Assembly (NCBI GenBank): GCA_001657315.1
Contig: LYSV01000016.1
Span: 1-64,000, forward strand
Direction of reading: 5' to 3'
DNA length: 64,000 bases
DNA from: Flammeovirgaceae bacterium BBD 1991-12
GTDB lineage: Bacteria; Bacteroidota; Bacteroidia; Cytophagales; Cyclobacteriaceae
The notes beneath the pieces are model-generated. The model did no database searches. It saw only the letters and a program-made list of their open reading frames with translations, and had not been told where the DNA came from. The translations under genes were made by a program, and so were the position numbers. Of the stretch, positions 9,145 through 17,859 are shown in pieces (positions within the stretch are counted from its first letter, which is position 1; every line of letters starts with the position of its first letter).

Positions 9145-10823
9145 TACAGTGTGTTGTTATTGGTGTTGTCCTCTACGAACGCCCCCAGACATTTGTATCG
9201 CTCGTAAAGTGTCTGGTAACGTGCTACATGCTCCGGCCGGGGCTCGTAGGTCTTTTCGACACCGTTCCCCATTTTTGCAATGGCTTCTTCGACAGACGGG
9301 TAAATACCCGACGCAACTGCCGCGTACATGGCCGCTCCAAGTGCAGGTGCCTGTTCGGAGACTGCTACCTGAATGGGCATGTTCAATACGTCAGCAAGGG
9401 TTTGCATGATGAAGCCGGATTTTTTGGCAACACCCCCAATGCCTACCACGGTGCCGATGTCTACCCCCTCTTCCTCGAAACGGTCTATGATCTTTCGGGA
9501 ACCAAAACAGATGGCTTCCACCAGTGCCCTGAAAATATGAGGTGCTCCGGTGCCCATGCCCAGGTTGATAATTCCTGCCTTCAGACGCTGATTGGCGTCC
9601 GGTGTTCTTCTTCCATTGACCCAGTCCAGCGCCAGTGGCATACTTTCTGTTGGCGGTGTTTTTTCTGCCTCTTCCGATAGTGCAGTGATCAGTTCCGTTT
9701 TAATTTCTTCCATTTGTCCGGGGCTGAGTAGCTCCCGTTTTGCCAGTATGTTATCCAACGGCCATGAGATCAACTCTGTAAACCAGGCCAGTACATCGCC
9801 AAAAGCCGACTGTCCTGCCTCCAGGCCGATCATACCCGGTACGATGGAGCCGTCTACCTGTCCGCAGATGCCCCTTACGGTTTTACTTCCAATGGTATCC
9901 CTGGAGGACACAATCATGTCGCAGGTGGAGGTGCCAATTACCCTCACCAGGGTATTTTCTCTTACCTCCGCACCTACGGCCCCTGCATGTGCATCGAAAG
10001 TTCCCACAGCTACCACGGTTTCCGTAGACAATCTCAGCCTACCGGCCCATTCTTCATTCAGCGTTCCGGCGCTTTCGTCGGAGGTGTAGGTCTCCCGGTA
10101 CAGGTTCTGTCTTACACGGGCCAGATACGGATCCAGCTTTTCAAGAAAATCCTCAGGAGGAAGTCCTCCCCAGCTTTCATGCCATAAGGCCTTATGACCG
10201 GCAGCACACCGGCTGCGTTTCGGGTGCTCCATATTGTCATTACGCACCAGCAGCCAGGTCATGTAGTCGCAATGCTCCATCCACGAATGGGCCGCTTTTG
10301 CCACGGAGGGGTCCTTCCGGATGATATGCAATACTTTGGCCCAAAACCATTCCGAGGAATAGATGCCTCCTACGTATTGGGTATAGTCAGGACCTCCCCA
10401 TGTCCTTGCGAGCAGGTTGATCTCATCTGCTTCGTTGATGGCGGTATGGTCTTTCCACAGCACCATCATGGCATTGGCGTTTTCGTGGAACGCTGCCCTT
10501 ATTGCCAGTGCTTCCCCCTTTTCATCTACCGGGAGGGGTGATGAACCGGTAGTATCGATACAGATCCCTTTTATATCCCGGGCAGCAACGCCTGAATCCG
10601 TCACTACCTGCCGGATCGTTTGCTCCATTCCCTCTATATGGTCCAGCGGGTGCTGCCGGTACTGGTTGGCCTGTGGGTCACAATAGAGCCCCTCTTTCCA
10701 CCGACTGTACCAGTGCACGCTGCCGGCAACTGTTTTGCCATCCAGGGCATTGACAAGCACCGCCCTGACGGAGTCCGTGCCGAAGTCCAGCCCTATAACG
10801 TATTTGCCATTGCCCATTTTCAT
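9144..10823 (-). CDS. araB: Ribulokinase
   Basis: FGGY-family carbohydrate kinase that phosphorylates L-ribulose with ATP. The phosphate-binding N-terminal motif YVIGLDFGTDSVRAVLVNA, the FGGY family segments 'GTSTCDMIV', 'PGMIGLEAGQSAFGDVLAW' and the C-terminal ATP site 'VVGIGGVAKKSGFIMQTLAD' are all present; length about 560 aa is normal. The frame is open up to an ATG at 10841, but that codon lies inside the first 21-bp operator copy, so the ATG at 10823 (MKMGNGKYVIGLDFG), directly after the operator, is the better start. First gene of the arabinose operon; repression would block its promoter and ribosome site. Confidence 0.95.
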   Translation of the reverse strand: MKMGNGKYVIGLDFGTDSVRAVLVNALDGKTVAGSVHWYSRWKEGLYCDPQANQYRQHPLDHIEGMEQTIRQVVTDSGVAARDIKGICIDTTGSSPLPVDEKGEALAIRAAFHENANAMMVLWKDHTAINEADEINLLARTWGGPDYTQYVGGIYSSEWFWAKVLHIIRKDPSVAKAAHSWMEHCDYMTWLLVRNDNMEHPKRSRCAAGHKALWHESWGGLPPEDFLEKLDPYLARVRQNLYRETYTSDESAGTLNEEWAGRLRLSTETVVAVGTFDAHAGAVGAEVRENTLVRVIGTSTCDMIVSSRDTIGSKTVRGICGQVDGSIVPGMIGLEAGQSAFGDVLAWFTELISWPLDNILAKRELLSPGQMEEIKTELITALSEEAEKTPPTESMPLALDWVNGRRTPDANQRLKAGIINLGMGTGAPHIFRALVEAICFGSRKIIDRFEEEGVDIGTVVGIGGVAKKSGFIMQTLADVLNMPIQVAVSEQAPALGAAMYAAVASGIYPSVEEAIAKMGNGVEKTYEPRPEHVARYQTLYERYKCLGAFVEDNTNNNTL

Positions 10824-10887
10824 TAAATGTAGTTTTGACATTTAAAAGTAAGTATTTTGGAATTGTTAAATGTAGTTTTGACATTTA
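10824..10887. promoter_or_regulatory. Twin palindromic operators of the arabinose regulator
   Basis: Two identical 21-bp copies of TAAATGT-N7-ACATTTA lie at 10824-10844 and 10867-10887, each a perfect inverted repeat with the same N7 (AGTTTTG). Their centres are 43 bp apart, about four helical turns, so two regulator dimers would sit on one face of the DNA. They separate araB (leftward) from the Nudix regulator gene (rightward), and the copy nearest araB abuts its start codon. Both the operon and the regulator should therefore be controlled from here. Confidence 0.85.
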
Positions 10888-10928
10888 TTTTTTTCTTATC
10901 AACCTGAATTCATGTATTTTCGGGTGCT

Positions 10929-11633
10929 ATGAAGCATGTGAAATATCCCACGGGAGGACCGAAGGTAGCGGTGGACTGCATTATTTTTGGGTTTTCGGGT
11001 ACTGAGCTGAATCTTTTGCTGATCCACCGGGGCTTTGAGCCAGGAAAGGGGCTATGGTCGCTGGTGGGTGGCTTTGTCCAGGACACGGAAGATCTCGATC
11101 AGGCGCCCCGTCGTGTCCTCAAAAACCTTACAGGACTGGATGATATTTACCTGGAGCAGGTTCATGTCTTCGGTGATATTCACCGGGATCCGGGCGGCCG
11201 GGTGATTTCCGTGGCCTATTTTGCACTGATCAGAAAAGATCTGCAGGATGACGCTCTTATCCTGAAACATAACGCCCGGTGGTTCCCTGTCCATGAGCTG
11301 CCCGATCTTGTCTTCGACCATCGTGATATGGTAACGTTCGCGCTGAACCAGCTTATTCTGAAAACCAGGATACAGCCTGTTGGCTTCAATCTGTTGCCTG
11401 AAAAATTTACACTGCCTGAGCTTCAGGCACTTTATGAAGCCATTTACGGCAGATCACTTGATGACAGGAACTTCAGAAGAAGAATACTTTCGCTGGGTAT
11501 TCTGAAAAAACTGGATGAAAAACAGAAAGGCAACTCAAAAAAAGGTGCCTTTCTTTACCGGTTCGACAGGAAGGCCTATGACGGGCTGAAAGGGGAGATG
11601 GCCAAAGTAAACAGTCTGCTTACCATTTTTTGA
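10929..11633 (+). CDS. araR: Nudix-family transcriptional regulator of arabinose genes (AraR type)
   Basis: A 234-aa cytoplasmic regulator. Residues 1-145 form a Nudix-like fold (VAVDCIIFGFSGTELNLLLI, then LWSLVGGFVQDTEDL), but the catalytic Nudix box is degenerate: the expected REUXEE glutamates are replaced (RRVLKNLTGLDDIYL), so it is a sensor and not a hydrolase. Residues 150-225 form a winged helix (LPEKFTLPELQALYEAIYGR, then NFRRRILSLGILKKL). This NrtR/AraR architecture is known for arabinose control in Bacteroidota. It is divergent from araB with the twin operators in between; L-arabinose is the likely ligand. It converges with the MATE gene 18 bases downstream. Confidence 0.88.
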   Translation: MKHVKYPTGGPKVAVDCIIFGFSGTELNLLLIHRGFEPGKGLWSLVGGFVQDTEDLDQAPRRVLKNLTGLDDIYLEQVHVFGDIHRDPGGRVISVAYFALIRKDLQDDALILKHNARWFPVHELPDLVFDHRDMVTFALNQLILKTRIQPVGFNLLPEKFTLPELQALYEAIYGRSLDDRNFRRRILSLGILKKLDEKQKGNSKKGAFLYRFDRKAYDGLKGEMAKVNSLLTIF

Positions 11634-11651
11634 CAGCCTCTCCTCGCCCGG

Positions 11652-13085
11652 CTAAACCGTTGATGTTTTCCACTTCCCTTTTGTGAACATCCATAGTGTA
11701 AACAGGCCTACCGAGGTCTCGGAAATGAACACCGCCCAGAACACGCCGGAATGCCCCCAGTCCAGTGCGAGCGCCAGCAGATAGGCCAGGGGGATCTGGA
11801 TGAGCCAGAAAAAAACGAGATTGATCATCGTAGGGGTTTTTGTATCTCCCGAGCCGTTGAACGCCTGTACTGAAACCATCCACCATCCATAGACAAAGTA
11901 GGAGTAGGAGAGTATCTGCAGCCATTCCCCACCTATTCCGATGACCGTTCCGTTTGTAGTAAAAATATTCATTAAGGATTGGTTGAAGAAAAAATAAACA
12001 AATGATACTGCTATCAGGAATATCATATTGTACAAACCTATCTTCCATACGGAAGATTCGGCCCGTTCGGCATTACCGGCTCCGAGGTTTTGCCCGACAA
12101 GCGTGGCGGCTGCATTGGATAAACCCCATGCCGGCATGAGTGTAAACATCATGATCCGCAGGGCAATGGTAGCACCTGCTACAGCTTCACTGCCAACATC
12201 CGCCAGTATCCTCATCAGAAAGATCCAGGAGGTCATGGCTACGATCATCTGTCCCACACCTCCCAGTGAGGTACGGACAATATTCATTACAATGCTGGTG
12301 TCAAATCGTAAATACTCAAACCTTGCCTGTATGTGTTTTCCTCCCCTGCCCAAGGTCCATAATTGTGTGGCTACACCAATGCCTCTGCCAATGGTAGTGG
12401 CAATAGCGGCGCCTTCTATTCCAAAAGCCGGGATCGGACCCCAGCCGAAGATAAGCAAAGGATCCAGGATAATATTGCATCCATTGGCGATCCAGAGCAC
12501 CCGCATGGCAATGGCCGCATCACCCGCCCCCCTGAACACAGCATTGATGATGAATAGAAGTATGATGATCCCGTTGCCACCCAGCATCCACTGCGTATAG
12601 CGATAGCCATTGGCAATACTCCACTCATCTGCCCCCATCAGACCCAGCAGCTCTTTCGAAAAGAAGATCCCGGCAATGGCAAATGGTAGCGAGGTTATTA
12701 TAGCGAGAAAGATGGACTGGACAGCGGACCTGCCTGCATCTTCCTTGTTTTTTTCTCCCACTCTGCGGGCAATAATGGCAGTAACAGCCATGGATAATCC
12801 AATCGCTATTGAATACAACAGAAACAAATAGGTCTCCGTAAGCCCCACTGTAGCCACCGCTGAGGCGCCCAACTGACCAACAAAGTATATGTCCACAACG
12901 GCAAATGTGGATTCCATCACCAACTCAAGGATCATGGGTACGGCTAACAGAAATATGGCCTTTTTGAGGTTGATCTGAGTATAATCGGCATCTGTGCCAC
13001 GGATAGCATCCTTGAGTGCACTCCAGACGGAACGTTTATGCTCAATGATACGAGCGGCCGTGGGATTGGGGTTTTCGTTTTCCAT
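11652..13085 (-). CDS. MATE family multidrug/toxin exporter
   Basis: A 477-aa inner-membrane protein with 12 predicted helices in two MatE repeats (about residues 45-205 and 270-430). Typical segments are KKAIFLLAVPMILELVMEST, 'VDIYFVGQLGASAVATVGL' and 'AWGLSNAAATLVGQNLGAGN'. Such carriers expel cationic drugs, dyes or metabolites in exchange for H+ or Na+. A cytoplasmic N-terminal tail of about 45 residues is longer than usual. Stand-alone gene, convergent with the arabinose regulator; no substrate can be read from context. Confidence 0.88.
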   Translation of the reverse strand: MENENPNPTAARIIEHKRSVWSALKDAIRGTDADYTQINLKKAIFLLAVPMILELVMESTFAVVDIYFVGQLGASAVATVGLTETYLFLLYSIAIGLSMAVTAIIARRVGEKNKEDAGRSAVQSIFLAIITSLPFAIAGIFFSKELLGLMGADEWSIANGYRYTQWMLGGNGIIILLFIINAVFRGAGDAAIAMRVLWIANGCNIILDPLLIFGWGPIPAFGIEGAAIATTIGRGIGVATQLWTLGRGGKHIQARFEYLRFDTSIVMNIVRTSLGGVGQMIVAMTSWIFLMRILADVGSEAVAGATIALRIMMFTLMPAWGLSNAAATLVGQNLGAGNAERAESSVWKIGLYNMIFLIAVSFVYFFFNQSLMNIFTTNGTVIGIGGEWLQILSYSYFVYGWWMVSVQAFNGSGDTKTPTMINLVFFWLIQIPLAYLLALALDWGHSGVFWAVFISETSVGLFTLWMFTKGKWKTSTV

Positions 13086-13524
13086 GGGTCAAATATGGTA
13101 TATGAATAAATTATTTTTGGGGTATAAAAGCGACACTCTCACGGGTGGGTTCCGTCTTTTACGTCCCTTTCCATGATTTTGTTTAGGGCAAGTTAATGCG
13201 TCTTAGTGACAACCCTATGTCAACAGGTCAACGGTTTTTTTAAAATATTCGGCTGATGGGATTGGTTTGCGTGGCGAATAGCATTTTTTGAAGCTTTGAA
13301 AGTACAACAGGTGGGACTTATCTGTCCTTCCTGTTAATATTGACTCCTACGTGGGCTTTTCTCTGACAAGTCAGACCACTATCAAACGTAGATTCCTGAA
13401 TAGAGTGGGCGTCCCTCACACTCACTATTCCTAGTGATTACATTTTAGCTATAGCTGGCGATTGACCTGTATCGTTTCCATGCTGACCTTTGCATTCTTT
13501 AGAACTATTCTAAATAACTGGATC
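13086..13524. other. Regulatory stretch between MATE gene and TonB receptor
   Basis: About 440 bases without a gene. The right end holds a near-consensus Bacteroidota promoter for the receptor: TTG at 13462-13464, 20 bases, then GACCTTTG at 13485-13492 (consensus TAnnTTTG), followed by the iron-box-like palindrome at 13498-13514. Short palindromes such as AGCTATAGCT (13447-13456) lie just upstream. Nothing else recognised. Confidence 0.6.
13498..13514 (+). promoter_or_regulatory. Iron-box-like palindrome TTTAGA-N5-TCTAAA at receptor promoter
   Basis: TTTAGA (13498-13503), five bases, TCTAAA (13509-13514). It starts five bases after the predicted -7 element (13485-13492), so a bound repressor would cover the transcription start. 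The same architecture recurs at 22011-22027 beside the AraC gene of the same uptake region. A metal-dependent repressor of the Fur or DtxR type is the natural reader; which one is inference. Confidence 0.65.
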
Positions 13525-15861
13525 TTGGGAAAGGCGGTTTCAATTTGTTTTTGCATTATTCTTTCCGGTCATCTGTCACTGGCTTTTGATTATGAAGGGG
13601 GTATTACCGGAAAGGTCACGGACGAGCAACAGAATACGCTGCCCGGGGTGAATATAGTGATACAAGGCACAGGAAAGGGGGCTATTACCGATGTTAAAGG
13701 TGAATACTTTATTAACAATCTGGATAAGGGAACTTATGTTTTAGAGGTTTCTTTCGTGGGGTTCGAAAAGATTGTTAAATCCTTTTCAATAAAGGACGGA
13801 CAAACAATAAAGTTTGACTTTTCCCTAAAACAATCTACACAAGAGCTGGCAGAGGTAATTGTACAGGGAAAATCTGAATCCCAGCTCAAGGAAGAACAGC
13901 CTATTCAGGTGGAAAGCATACGCCTTAAGACGGTTGCCAATCAGATCAAGGATCTATCAGGTGCCCTGTTAACACTCCCTGGTGTAAGAGTCCAGTCGTC
14001 GGGCTCATTGGGAGATCGTGCTGATATATCACTAAACGGTCTCACGGGGCAGGCAGTCAGAACCTATATAGATGGCTTACCTTTTGAATTCCTCTATCCT
14101 TCCCTGTACATCAACAATATCCCCTTGGTAAATATCCGAAGATTGGATGTGTACAAGGGAGTGGTCCCTGTAGATGTAGGAACTGATGCAATGGCCGGAG
14201 CTATCAATGTGGTGCCGGATTACAGGAACAGAAATTTTTTGGATGCCTTTTACAGCTACGGTTCCTTTAACACACATCAACTAGGTGTAAATAGTGGTTT
14301 TGCCCTGAATGAAAAAGCGATTTTACAGGTAAACACTGCCTATAACTACTCGGACAACAACTATGAAATTGATGCAGAAATTGTAGACCAGCAGACAGGT
14401 CGTACCCGGTCGATCCGGGCAGAACGTTTTCACGATGCCTATGAGTTAAAATACGTCGACCTCTCCCTGATCCTGCTGGGGAACAGGGTTTTTGATTTTG
14501 TAAAGGTAGGACTCAACTACTCTGACTATTTCAAGGAAGTCAATAACAATGTTACTATTGGCCGGATTCCCTGGGGTAAGTATGAATACGATGGAAACAT
14601 TGGTGTGGTTAACCTTTCCCTGGAAAAGCAAGTTGGGAGCGCCCTGGAGATAAGGAGTCAGTTTGCCTACTCTCATTCTACTTTGAACACGGTCGATACA
14701 ACCAGCAGGGTCTATTCGTGGGACGGGAGTATAGTTCAGGAAAATGATGAACGTGGTGAGTTTCAGGACAATCCGGTATTGAGTGAACGCAACAATGACA
14801 ACTTTATTAATCGCACCACGCTTAAGTATCAACTTTCCGAAAACGATGAAGTGCTACTGAGCAACGTTTATGCCTACCAGGACATTTTTGGAAGAGACCT
14901 CGAAAAAGAACCCGTAAATGATTTACTGACGTTTCCACAATCCATACGAAAGAATGTAACCGGTCTCCAGTATACAAGGAAGGTAGGAAAGTATACTTTC
15001 AATGCGGCTGGTAAATTCTACGACTATGCGCTTGAGGGGGTAGATCTCAGGAACTTTAGTGTCTCAGAAAAAGACAACGATTTAGGTTTTTACGGTGCTT
15101 TCAAGTATGACATAAAAGACAATCTGTTTATTCGTACTTCCTATGAAAAAGGTATTCGAATCCCAAATGCAGGAGAGTTTTTCGGAAACGGTACGACCAT
15201 CACCCCGAATGGTGGTTTGGAGCCAGAGAAAAGTGATAATGTCAATCTTGAATTTGGTATTTCCTCAAAAGACGGAGTCTCTATCCCCTGGGGCATTGAA
15301 ATCAATGGATTTTATCGTGATCAGGAAAACCTGATACAGTTGTCAGCTGCAGAGGTTCTGCCAAAATACCTGAATCAACAGGGGGTGAGAACAGTAGGGG
15401 TCGAAACTGAATTTTTCATTGAAATTTTCAAAGGCCTGAGATATAACGGGAATCTTACCGGGCTGAGCCAAACCATCACGGCGCTTAATGTTGGATCTTC
15501 CAACGATGATCTGATCGGAACTCCCAACCCGAATACACCCGACTTCCTGGTCTTTAATGAACTTGCCTATACAAACCAGGGCATCATTAGGTCAGATGAT
15601 GAATACAGGGTGTATTTCCAGTATTACTATGTGGAGACTTTTAATCATATCCAGGTGGGCAGTGTATTCAATCCAGACAATTGGGTGCCCACCCAGCACC
15701 GGGTGAACGCGGGCATATCCTACGCTCTGATGGATGGAAAATTTTCCATAGCCGCCAATGTTTTCAACCTGCTTAACAATGACCTGTTTGACAATTTTAA
15801 CGTGCCCCGCCCCGGACGGAATTATAATGTAAGGCTGGGATATCGACTAAACAATTTTTAA
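13525..15861 (+). CDS. TonB-dependent siderophore-type outer-membrane receptor
   Basis: Outer-membrane receptor of about 778 aa that imports a ferric siderophore or similar ligand using TonB energy. After a signal peptide (GKAVSICFCIILSGHLSLA) comes a CarboxypepD_reg-like domain (GGITGKVTDEQQNTLPGVNI, about residues 25-110), a plug (LSGALLTLPGVRVQSSGSLG, then 'IDGLPFEFLYPSLYINNIPL' and 'VPVDVGTDAMAGAINVV') and a barrel ending NYNVRLGYRLNNF with terminal Phe. The frame opens at a TTG at 13462 with its only ATG at 13480, but both lie in the promoter/operator; TTG at 13525 gives a clean signal peptide and a 5' leader, so I chose it. The DUF4374 gene follows by 7 bases. Confidence 0.87.
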   Translation: MGKAVSICFCIILSGHLSLAFDYEGGITGKVTDEQQNTLPGVNIVIQGTGKGAITDVKGEYFINNLDKGTYVLEVSFVGFEKIVKSFSIKDGQTIKFDFSLKQSTQELAEVIVQGKSESQLKEEQPIQVESIRLKTVANQIKDLSGALLTLPGVRVQSSGSLGDRADISLNGLTGQAVRTYIDGLPFEFLYPSLYINNIPLVNIRRLDVYKGVVPVDVGTDAMAGAINVVPDYRNRNFLDAFYSYGSFNTHQLGVNSGFALNEKAILQVNTAYNYSDNNYEIDAEIVDQQTGRTRSIRAERFHDAYELKYVDLSLILLGNRVFDFVKVGLNYSDYFKEVNNNVTIGRIPWGKYEYDGNIGVVNLSLEKQVGSALEIRSQFAYSHSTLNTVDTTSRVYSWDGSIVQENDERGEFQDNPVLSERNNDNFINRTTLKYQLSENDEVLLSNVYAYQDIFGRDLEKEPVNDLLTFPQSIRKNVTGLQYTRKVGKYTFNAAGKFYDYALEGVDLRNFSVSEKDNDLGFYGAFKYDIKDNLFIRTSYEKGIRIPNAGEFFGNGTTITPNGGLEPEKSDNVNLEFGISSKDGVSIPWGIEINGFYRDQENLIQLSAAEVLPKYLNQQGVRTVGVETEFFIEIFKGLRYNGNLTGLSQTITALNVGSSNDDLIGTPNPNTPDFLVFNELAYTNQGIIRSDDEYRVYFQYYYVETFNHIQVGSVFNPDNWVPTQHRVNAGISYALMDGKFSIAANVFNLLNNDLFDNFNVPRPGRNYNVRLGYRLNNF

Positions 15862-15868
15862 ATCCAGA

Positions 15869-17200
15869 ATGATGAAACTTCTAAGTCCTGCTTTTTCAAA
15901 AGCACTACTATCAGTAGGAATACTATCTCTTTTCGCTGCATGTTCAGATGATAATGAAGCAGCTCCGGGAAATGAATTTCTCACCGAAGGTTTTGTGATC
16001 ACCGGCCAGTCTGCAAGTGGAACTGCCAATGTCTTTGCCGCCTATTTTGAGGAACTTCCTTCCGGTGATATAGACCTCGTTTCTTCTGCAACTTCCTATT
16101 CCTTTTTTAGAGTCAGAGGGGTGAAAGATGGATTTATGTATGGGAATTCTACGGGGGAAGATCCCGGATTGACAAAGTTTAGCATTGATGCGGAGACCCA
16201 AAACATTGTTGAAATCGACGAATTCGCCCTTGATGGCAATCCTGGAAACATAATTTTCCTCGATGATGAGAGAGCCATAGTACCCACGTTTGCAGGCAGG
16301 GGCCGGATTATTATTTTCAATCCTGAGACAATGAGCAGAACAGGTGAGATAGACCTGTCACAAGCAACAGATCTTCCCGACGATGATACCAATTCCATTA
16401 CCGGCTTGATTTACAATAAGACCGTCAACAAGATCTATGGCATTTTTTACACAGATATTGATGCGACCGCTCAATTTTATGATGCAGATGCTATTTATGT
16501 AGAAGTAATTGATGCAACCACTCTTCAATGGGAAAAAACCATTGTTCACCAAAATGCAGAGTATGCCATATTCAGAGGAGAAACCAACGTGGTCGTTGAC
16601 GAAAGCGGTAACACCTACATCGTAGCTCAGGGACAATACGGCCTGGATAATAATTTTGGCCCTGCCTCTCCTGTTGGTTCAAGGCCCCAGATCCTGAAGA
16701 TCAATGCAAACTCTGAATTTGATGAGTCCTATGCTTTTAATCCCATTAATACCTTAGGTTTTGAAAATAACTTCTTTCAGCTATTCACCTCCATGGTGTA
16801 TGCAGGGAATAACAAGGCTTACGGTATTGGTACTTCTCAAACGGATGATCCTGCGATTCTGGCTCTGCTTCAAAAATTTGCAACGGTTGGACTCACTGAT
16901 GAAGAATTCGGAACATTGACCGATCTGGTCTTCAACGGTGAAGGTATGAGTGTACTGGAAGTAGATCTGGTGAGTAAAAGCGTTCGGGAAGTCTCCGGGA
17001 TTCCGAAAACGGCGGGATTTGCCTACCCTTTTCTCTATAATTATGATGGGAGGATCTTTGCCCAGGTTACAAGTCCGACGAATAACGAGAATGCTTTTTA
17101 TGAGATCAATACCGCTACGAATACAGGTACCCAGGTCTACAATATTACCACGGGAGGATTTGCTTTTCAGTTGATTGACTTAAATGGATCGCTTCAATAG
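15869..17200 (+). CDS. DUF4374 family lipoprotein of siderophore uptake locus
   Basis: A 443-aa lipoprotein: signal peptide and lipobox end at Cys25 (LFAAC|SDDNE). The mature part is a WD/beta-propeller-like chain of strand repeats ('GFVITGQSASGTANVFAAYF', 'RGRIIIFNPETMSRTGEIDL', 'TSMVYAGNNKAYGIGTSQTD') that fits the DUF4374 family, which is found beside TonB siderophore receptors in Bacteroidota. An acidic SDD after the Cys may direct it to the cell surface, where it could capture the siderophore for the receptor; that is inference. It starts 7 bases after the receptor stop, clearly the same transcript. Confidence 0.82.
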   Translation: MMKLLSPAFSKALLSVGILSLFAACSDDNEAAPGNEFLTEGFVITGQSASGTANVFAAYFEELPSGDIDLVSSATSYSFFRVRGVKDGFMYGNSTGEDPGLTKFSIDAETQNIVEIDEFALDGNPGNIIFLDDERAIVPTFAGRGRIIIFNPETMSRTGEIDLSQATDLPDDDTNSITGLIYNKTVNKIYGIFYTDIDATAQFYDADAIYVEVIDATTLQWEKTIVHQNAEYAIFRGETNVVVDESGNTYIVAQGQYGLDNNFGPASPVGSRPQILKINANSEFDESYAFNPINTLGFENNFFQLFTSMVYAGNNKAYGIGTSQTDDPAILALLQKFATVGLTDEEFGTLTDLVFNGEGMSVLEVDLVSKSVREVSGIPKTAGFAYPFLYNYDGRIFAQVTSPTNNENAFYEINTATNTGTQVYNITTGGFAFQLIDLNGSLQ

Positions 17201-17259
17201 GATGCATATAGGCTTGCAGGAATTAAGTTGCAGGTTCTAATCCTTTAAATAACCACCAC

Positions 17260-17571
17260 ATGGCGCTCACACTACTGATAATTGCCTGCTTTCTGCTTTA
17301 CTTACCCTCGAGGTATTTTCCGGTCAGTGAAAATATACATATGAAAATTGGAAAGCAGAGGATCAAAATAATGTCCGGCGCTGTAATGTTGCTGATGTTG
17401 TCACTTACTGCATTTACCTGGACTTATGATGGGTTGACTGCTTTTACGGTATGGCTTATCGCTCTGATGACCACGCTCTCAGCTCTGATCCTGACGGTAA
17501 AGCTTAATCCTAAATGGCTTTATGGATGGGGTGCACTGTGTGTATTGTTTGTAATTACAGACCTTATATGA
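17260..17571 (+). CDS. Small membrane protein, DUF3325-like
   Basis: A 103-aa protein with three to four hydrophobic helices (MALTLLIIACFLLYLPSRYF, then SGAVMLLMLSLTAFTW, 'TVWLIALMTTLSALILTV', 'WLYGWGALCVLFVITDLI'). Size, helix pattern and position between a siderophore receptor and a PepSY membrane protein resemble DUF3325 proteins of iron-uptake loci, but similarity is weak by eye. It lies 59 bases after the DUF4374 gene and its TGA is followed after one base by the ATG of the next gene, so it belongs to the same operon. Role unknown; perhaps a helper of the PepSY protein. Confidence 0.6.
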   Translation: MALTLLIIACFLLYLPSRYFPVSENIHMKIGKQRIKIMSGAVMLLMLSLTAFTWTYDGLTAFTVWLIALMTTLSALILTVKLNPKWLYGWGALCVLFVITDLI

Positions 17572-17572
17572 C

Positions 17573-17848
17573 ATGCCTGCCAAAAAGAAGTACCTGTCCG
17601 ATCCATGGAAGCGATTTAGCAAAGTAACTGCTGCCATTCCGGGGGCCTACATTGTGACTATGCTCATTCATGTTGCCGTTGCGAGGAATGTGCCAAACGA
17701 TACACCTGTTGTGCTTACGACCGCATATTCCTCCTTTTTGATATGGGCAGGTTTTATGGTATTGGCTTTTTTCATACGGAAGGCCTGGCATGTCTGGGGA
17801 TTATTTACCCTTATATCTGTTGTCTGCGCCGTACTGATCTTCATTTAA
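17573..17848 (+). CDS. Small membrane protein, DUF3649-like
   Basis: A 91-aa protein with a basic N-terminal tail (PAKKKYLSDPWKRFSK) and three hydrophobic helices (VTAAIPGAYIVTMLIHVAVA, then TTAYSSFLIWAGFMVLAFFI and 'WGLFTLISVVCAVLIFI'). The pattern 'AxIPGAY... sfliWaGfmvlaFf.rka' resembles DUF3649 iron-uptake proteins, which usually stand between a DUF3325-like and a PepSY gene as here. Family call rests mainly on order and helix layout. Starts two bases after the previous stop; the PepSY gene begins 11 bases downstream. Confidence 0.6.
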   Translation: MPAKKKYLSDPWKRFSKVTAAIPGAYIVTMLIHVAVARNVPNDTPVVLTTAYSSFLIWAGFMVLAFFIRKAWHVWGLFTLISVVCAVLIFI

Positions 17849-17859
17849 ACTATCAGCAC

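Noticed and set aside
10824-10884. Second start (MSKLHL…) and short frame 10678-10884
   Set aside because: Both MSKLHL starts arise from the two copies of the operator repeat; they are not coding.
17743-17859. Upstream extension of the PepSY protein
   Set aside because: It overlaps the preceding small membrane gene in another frame and does not resemble the family's N-terminus; start moved to 17860.
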